Source: Terriglobia bacterium
GTDB taxonomy: Bacteria > Acidobacteriota > Terriglobia > Terriglobales > Acidobacteriaceae
Direction: 5' to 3'
Assembly (NCBI GenBank): GCA_020072645.1
Contig: JAIQGK010000003.1
Coordinates: 372,001-436,000 of the forward strand
Length of the DNA: 64,000 nt
A program made the position numbers and the translations under genes. The stretch's first letter is position 1. Each line of letters starts with the position of its first letter. Shown piece by piece: positions 60,094 through 64,000 of the stretch. The notes beneath the pieces are model-generated. The model made no database searches. It was not told the DNA's origin and saw only the letters and a list, made by a program, of their open reading frames with translations.

Positions 60094-61065
60094 TTAGGTC
60101 TTTAAAGGAGCGGGTTGCGTGGCGGTCTGCCAGTCCGCTTGCGCGACCATCGCCGGATCCAACGCGGGCTCTGATGCAGGAGCGCTGGCCACCACAGGCG
60201 CGGGCATCCATGCGCGGATTTCCGGCATGGCGGCGCGGGCGGCTACTTCTCCGCAGCGAATCAAATCGGGGGCGCGAACAAAGTCGTCATAAGCGAATTC
60301 GCCGATCTCCGGCTGAAGCACAATGTCCGACGCGGCCTTCCACGGTCCGCACATTCGCTCCTGGGCGATGGAAAAGCATTGCCCAATCACGTCAAACACA
60401 TGGCGCGGACCGCCAGGCTTGACCCAATGGGCCGCCAGGTGGACGGAGATTACACGCTCTGCGCCCATATCGCGCAGGGGAGTGGCCGGGACCGAGTGGG
60501 CCAGAAGCCCGTCGACGAGCAACTGTTCGCCGATTCTTACAGGCTGGAACATTCCAGGATAAGCGCAACTGGCGCGCACAGGGTCCACCAGGTCGCCTTT
60601 GGTAAAGACCACGGCATCGCCGGTAATGATGTCAGTGGCGGCAATGGCCATGGGAATCTTAAGCTCTTCAAAAGTTTTGCAGCGCAGCACTTTGCGCAGG
60701 AAGATTGACATCTTGTCATTACTGAAGAGTCCAAAGCGGGAGAAGGTCCAGCGGGAGAAATCTTTGAATCGGACCAGCGCCGCTACTTCTTCCAGTTCTT
60801 TGGCGCTGATACCGCTGGCATAAGCCGCGCCAATGACCGATCCAACACTGGTGCCGGCGATAAAGTCCACCGGAATATTTTCTTCTTCCAAAACTTTCAG
60901 GATGCCGATATGGGCCAGTCCGCGGGCAAAACCTCCACCCAGCGCAATGCCGACTTTGGGAATCCGCGGCGGCTCAACGGGGGGCACTGCAGGAACAGTT
61001 TGGCGGGCAAGTTCTCGTCCCAGGGCGCGGACGGACCGTACGATTCTTTTCAGCTGATTCTTCAA
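60094..61065 (-). CDS. patatin-like phospholipase
   Basis: This 323-residue protein has the oxyanion motif GIALGGGFARGLAHIG near 35, the nucleophile elbow GTSVGS near 69 and the catalytic Asp in VDGLLAHSVPATPLRD (Asp-Gly). It is the RssA-type bacterial patatin hydrolase acting on acyl esters at the inner membrane. An Ala/Pro-rich C-terminal tail is unusual. Convergent with the preceding gene. Confidence 0.9.
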   Translation of the reverse strand: MKNQLKRIVRSVRALGRELARQTVPAVPPVEPPRIPKVGIALGGGFARGLAHIGILKVLEEENIPVDFIAGTSVGSVIGAAYASGISAKELEEVAALVRFKDFSRWTFSRFGLFSNDKMSIFLRKVLRCKTFEELKIPMAIAATDIITGDAVVFTKGDLVDPVRASCAYPGMFQPVRIGEQLLVDGLLAHSVPATPLRDMGAERVISVHLAAHWVKPGGPRHVFDVIGQCFSIAQERMCGPWKAASDIVLQPEIGEFAYDDFVRAPDLIRCGEVAARAAMPEIRAWMPAPVVASAPASEPALDPAMVAQADWQTATQPAPLKT

Positions 61066-61311
61066 CGGCGCTCCTTAACCTGGACTTGCCGCAACCAGAT
61101 TGCACCTTTAGCGTAAGATGCTGGTTTAGCGAAAGCGTTTGTACAGTAAAGTTAAACCGCAAGCGTGAAGTATTAGTTTCACTCTTTTTTGGCTGAATGG
61201 CAGGCAACTTGGCATGATGTTGGTAATCTCAAAAGCGGCCCAAAATGGGACCAGAAAAGTCGTTAAAATGGCCTGTTTAACCTTATTTTCGACGTTCGAG
61301 CAGATACTTTC

Positions 61312-61794
61312 TTGACCAAAATGGTGCGCGAATTTTCCTCTGGCGCGCTGGTGCTGCGGTACATGCAGAAACAGTGGTGGGTGGCCGTGATTGAGCCCGG
61401 CCGCGAAGGTGAGCCCGAAGACCGTAAAAACGTTGTCGCCCTGCCCAAAGGCAACGTGGACGCCGGAGAAAAGCCCGCTGAGACCGCGTTGCGTGAAGTC
61501 CATGAAGAAACCGGCCTCAAGGCCACGCTCATCGCCAAACTGGGCGACATCAAGTATGTCTATGTGCGCAAATGGGAGGGCAATCAAAAGGCGTTCAAGA
61601 TCGTATCCTTCTTTCTTACCAAGTATCAGTCCGGCCAGATTGATAACGTTACGGAAGCGATGCGGCATGAAGTCCGCCGCGCCTACTGGCTGCCGCTTTC
61701 AGAAGCTCCCGGCAAACTCAGCTATAGTGGCGAACGCCAGATGGCGGAAAAAGCCCTTGCGTACATTGAAGCTCATCCGGACGAACTGGCATAG
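61312..61794 (+). CDS. Nudix hydrolase
   Basis: This 160-residue protein has the Nudix box GNVDAGEKPAETALREVHEETGLKA split over residues about 45-70, with the REVHEETG catalytic core. The pattern SSGALVLRYMQKQWWVAVIEPG at the start and MAEKALAYIEAHPDELA at the end is common in the MutT/diadenosine-hydrolase group. It hydrolyses nucleoside diphosphates linked to another moiety. TTG 61312 or ATG 61321 are the start options. Confidence 0.88.
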   Translation: MTKMVREFSSGALVLRYMQKQWWVAVIEPGREGEPEDRKNVVALPKGNVDAGEKPAETALREVHEETGLKATLIAKLGDIKYVYVRKWEGNQKAFKIVSFFLTKYQSGQIDNVTEAMRHEVRRAYWLPLSEAPGKLSYSGERQMAEKALAYIEAHPDELA

Positions 61795-61993
61795 CTCTAT
61801 GTCTTGTCGCCCAGCACCCTTGCCGCCAAAGATTGGTGGAGCAAGCGCTCCTGTCCGAAAAAACTTTATGGAGCGCAGGTGCCCTCGCCTGCGGTAGATC
61901 TCATTTGTGGACAACGTACCAGCGGTTTTCCTTTGTGATTCTTCGTGTCCTTTGTGGTAAAAAGTACTGGGTTCGCGCTGGAGATCAAAAGAA

Positions 61994-62242
61994 ATGCCCG
62001 AAGGCTACTACGTCCCGTTCTCGGCTATCGTTGACGCTCCGTACTGGCACTACAAATTTGGCCAGGGACCCAAAGCGAATAATTCTGCGGGAACCATTCC
62101 CAAGGGTGGCCTCATCCACGTGCAAGGCCCGGCGGGTGCCTGGGGCGGTACGCACCAGAGCGCATACCTGATGGGCGTGGGAAGGATCATTGTGAAGATC
62201 GGCGATTTCCAGCCAGCGCCGGCGCTGACGACGAATTCCTGA
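61994..62242 (+). CDS. short protein of unknown function
   Basis: This 82-residue protein is rich in Gly/Pro/Tyr/Trp (YYVPFSAIVDAPYWHYKFG, GAWGGTHQSAYLMGVGRIIV). No signal peptide or known motif. It starts with ATG 61994 without an obvious ribosome site. It may be a conserved acidobacterial protein or a chance frame. Confidence 0.45.
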   Translation: MPEGYYVPFSAIVDAPYWHYKFGQGPKANNSAGTIPKGGLIHVQGPAGAWGGTHQSAYLMGVGRIIVKIGDFQPAPALTTNS

Positions 62243-62284
62243 CGATGCATTCTTATTGCTCTATTTCTTTCGAGGGAAACGCCT

Positions 62285-63229
62285 ATGGTGCGATCAGCTG
62301 TAGTCATCGTTGCCCTGGGGTTCATTTTCGGAATCCGACTGCTTGATGCTCAAGTGCCTCGGCTTCCAAGATTGACACAGGAAGAGCTAGCGAGTCATCT
62401 CAGGAAGTATGTCCCGCCCATTTACCCAGCAACCGCAAAGTCGGCTAAAGTGCAGGGGGATGTTGTCATCAACGTTGAGATTAGTCCAGACGGTATGGTG
62501 AGGTCGACACGGGTTCTCAGCGGACCTACCATGTTGAGGGATGCTGCGGCATCTGCTCTAAAGCAATGGCGATATTCTCCATTTCACAGCGGCGAAGGAA
62601 CTACTGCAGTGATCGGAAATGTTCTGGTGAGCTTCACTTTGCGCGAAAAACCAGAGGTACACACTCCGCACGAGTCCTCGGCAAACGGCAGTTACTCAGT
62701 CTCTATAAGATTTCCGCCCAACGATCATCAAGGAGAGTCCGATGCAGAAGTTGCGAAGCGGTTCGATATCCCATGGGAAACATGCACACGTGGCGTGATC
62801 GCGGATGCAACAGACGAGGGAACGGCGAATGCCTGCAAGGAGGCTGCGGCCATTGCGGACGAGTTCCCCCCAGATCGGCGCTTCACAGAACGAAGGCGCG
62901 CCTATGTCTATGCGGCTACGGTTTATGCCAATCTCCGTGATCTCAATACCGCGCTTCATTACGCGGACAAGGCTGTAGAAGTTGTGAAGCTCGGAAACGG
63001 AGACGTCGCCGGCGTTGAGGCAGCGTATTCAATTCGCGGAGAAATCCGGGCTCTTTCTGGTGATATGGAAGGCGCTGATAAAGACCTATCTATCGCAGAG
63101 GATATTAGCCGCAAAGGCCAGCTCTTCGGTGCGCTCAAACGCGACCTACAGTTCCACGCAGAGTTGCTGACGCGTATGAATCGATCCCAGGAAGCCCAGG
63201 CCAAGCTTGCCGAGGCCGCCATGCTGTAA
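62285..63229 (+). CDS. TonB C-terminal-domain secreted protein with helical repeats
   Basis: This 314-residue protein begins with a signal peptide (VVIVALGFIFGIRLLDAQ). A TonB-C domain spans about 35-115 (VPPIYPATAKSAKVQGDVVINV, LSGPTMLRDAAASALKQWRYSPF). The rest is helical with TPR-like spacing (YVYAATVYANLRDLNTALHYADKAV, EAAYSIRGEIRALSGDMEGADKDL). Such TonB-C/TPR proteins are very common in Acidobacteriota. The TonB-C part probably acts independently of a TonB box partner. Confidence 0.85.
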   Translation: MVRSAVVIVALGFIFGIRLLDAQVPRLPRLTQEELASHLRKYVPPIYPATAKSAKVQGDVVINVEISPDGMVRSTRVLSGPTMLRDAAASALKQWRYSPFHSGEGTTAVIGNVLVSFTLREKPEVHTPHESSANGSYSVSIRFPPNDHQGESDAEVAKRFDIPWETCTRGVIADATDEGTANACKEAAAIADEFPPDRRFTERRRAYVYAATVYANLRDLNTALHYADKAVEVVKLGNGDVAGVEAAYSIRGEIRALSGDMEGADKDLSIAEDISRKGQLFGALKRDLQFHAELLTRMNRSQEAQAKLAEAAML

Positions 63230-63267
63230 ACCGTGAATGGCCAAGGGTCGTCCTGAGCGCCTGTGGC

Positions 63268-64000
63268 TCAGTGGCTTTTTACTTCATGCCCAGAGAATGC
63301 CAATTCCATGTGCGTTGGGGCGCCGTCCATCACGCTGTCCAGTACCAGGCTGACTGGTAATTGCAGCCCGCTAATAGGCTGGTGATCAATCTTGATCGCC
63401 AGTTTTACCACGCCGGATCCTGAAGTAGGCTTGTAATCCGCGTCATATCCGGTCAGGACAAACCCTTTAGCTGTGTGCACAAATTGCGGCCGCACTGAGC
63501 TGCTAAATTCCGCCGAATTTACCTTGATATCCGTGATGATCAGGTTTTTTCCCATCATGGTGACGACGTCCGAGGACCCGTCTTTATACGAAAGCTGGTA
63601 CTGCGTGCCAAGATTTTCCAGCGTGTAGTTGACTTCAGGCGCGGGGAACGGAGAGTTCAACATAAACAAGGACCATGTGGTGAAAAAGCCGTTGATGGCC
63701 TGGTCCATGCCAGAATAGATATCTTCAAAGCCCTTGCGCTGCTGTTCATTCACCGGCTCGGTGTCCGCGTGGTGGCTCACCGTCACTTTGTCCGTGTGGT
63801 CCAGCAGCATGGAAAAGTGTATTCCGTTCAAAAGTTTCAGCCCGGCTTGCGCGCTGGCAGGATCGGACGCGAGCTGGTCTTTCAGCACCAGTTCCCAGTT
63901 CGGCTTCACGGTGGCGCGGAACTCATCCAATCCCGCCGCGCGCAGGCTGTAATATGCATGCCGCGCATCGTCCATCACCTTCTTGCTATCTGCTACAGGG
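63268..64000 (-). CDS. protein of unknown function, 5' end beyond window
   Basis: Reading leftward from the right edge, the frame is open without a stop through PVADSKKVMDDARHAYYSLR, so the gene starts past 64000; the GTG at 63978 is probably internal. About 244 residues are visible. The sequence is beta-rich (VNYTLENLGTQYQLSYKDGSSDVV, VTMMGKNLIITDIKVNSAEFS, GVVKLAIKIDHQPISGLQLP) and ends SGHEVKSH. I do not recognise it. Confidence 0.65.
   Translation of the reverse strand, partial: PVADSKKVMDDARHAYYSLRAAGLDEFRATVKPNWELVLKDQLASDPASAQAGLKLLNGIHFSMLLDHTDKVTVSHHADTEPVNEQQRKGFEDIYSGMDQAINGFFTTWSLFMLNSPFPAPEVNYTLENLGTQYQLSYKDGSSDVVTMMGKNLIITDIKVNSAEFSSSVRPQFVHTAKGFVLTGYDADYKPTSGSGVVKLAIKIDHQPISGLQLPVSLVLDSVMDGAPTHMELAFSGHEVKSH

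Noticed and set aside
63253-63280. terminator between the last two genes
   Set aside because: A 6-bp CTGAGC/GCTCAG stem overlaps the stop of the minus-strand gene; too weak to list as a feature.
1-64000. CRISPR array
   Set aside because: No series of regularly spaced direct repeats was seen on reading the sequence.

Overview
The window looks like the chromosome of a soil Acidobacteriota, probably of the Terriglobia/Koribacter type. This is inferred from gene content: a CRTAC1/UnbV plus UnbU pair, TonB-C/TPR secreted proteins, a GH15 trehalase-like enzyme, a pyruvoyl arginine decarboxylase polyamine set, and base composition that looks like the high 50s % GC by eye. There are no rRNA genes and no intact tRNA. 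The only tRNA traces are a tRNA-Asp 5' half at 18096-18134 and two tRNA-Ser 3'-end fragments at 32317-32336 and 33022-33038, both read as integration scars.

1-18.1 kb is a dense defence island. It starts with the end of an OLD-like ATPase gene that continues off the left edge, ATGA-coupled to a SNF2/DUF3883 helicase of DrmD type. Next is a divergent unit: two leftward genes (a wHTH/RHH regulator and an unknown protein) and a rightward four-gene ubiquitin-like conjugation operon with Ubl, E2-like, JAMM protease and E1 (6816-9662), which is the Bil layout. The two directions share one palindrome carrying back-to-back TTGACA-17-TACACT promoters. A MerR-type regulator then separates this from a short Argonaute operon: a SIR2-HATPase-APAZ fusion, a catalytically dead short pAgo, and an SF2 helicase with a nuclease-like C-terminus.

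18.1-33.1 kb is accessory and partly decayed. It has a frameshifted DUF6125-like gene, an arsA scrap, OsmC, a DevBCA-type exporter, an arsR-arsP-thioredoxin operon, PadR, a DoxX gene broken by an exact 14-bp tandem duplication, a chrA gene broken in a G5 run, a multicopper oxidase, an MFS transporter, and a tyrosine-integrase relic between the tRNA-Ser-like repeats.

33.2-64 kb is ordinary chromosome. A polyamine block comprises agmatine deiminase, N-carbamoylputrescine amidase, a deoxyhypusine-synthase-like enzyme and pyruvoyl arginine decarboxylase, which together can take arginine to putrescine and perhaps homospermidine. Then come LysR with a quinone oxidoreductase, a UnbV/UnbU membrane-secretory cluster, a RIC di-iron repair protein with its Fnr-like regulator, GH15, a large FAD/Fe-S oxidoreductase beside an enolase-superfamily enzyme and a tail-anchored SDR, and housekeeping hydrolases (PIG-L, patatin, Nudix). 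The last gene runs off the right edge.
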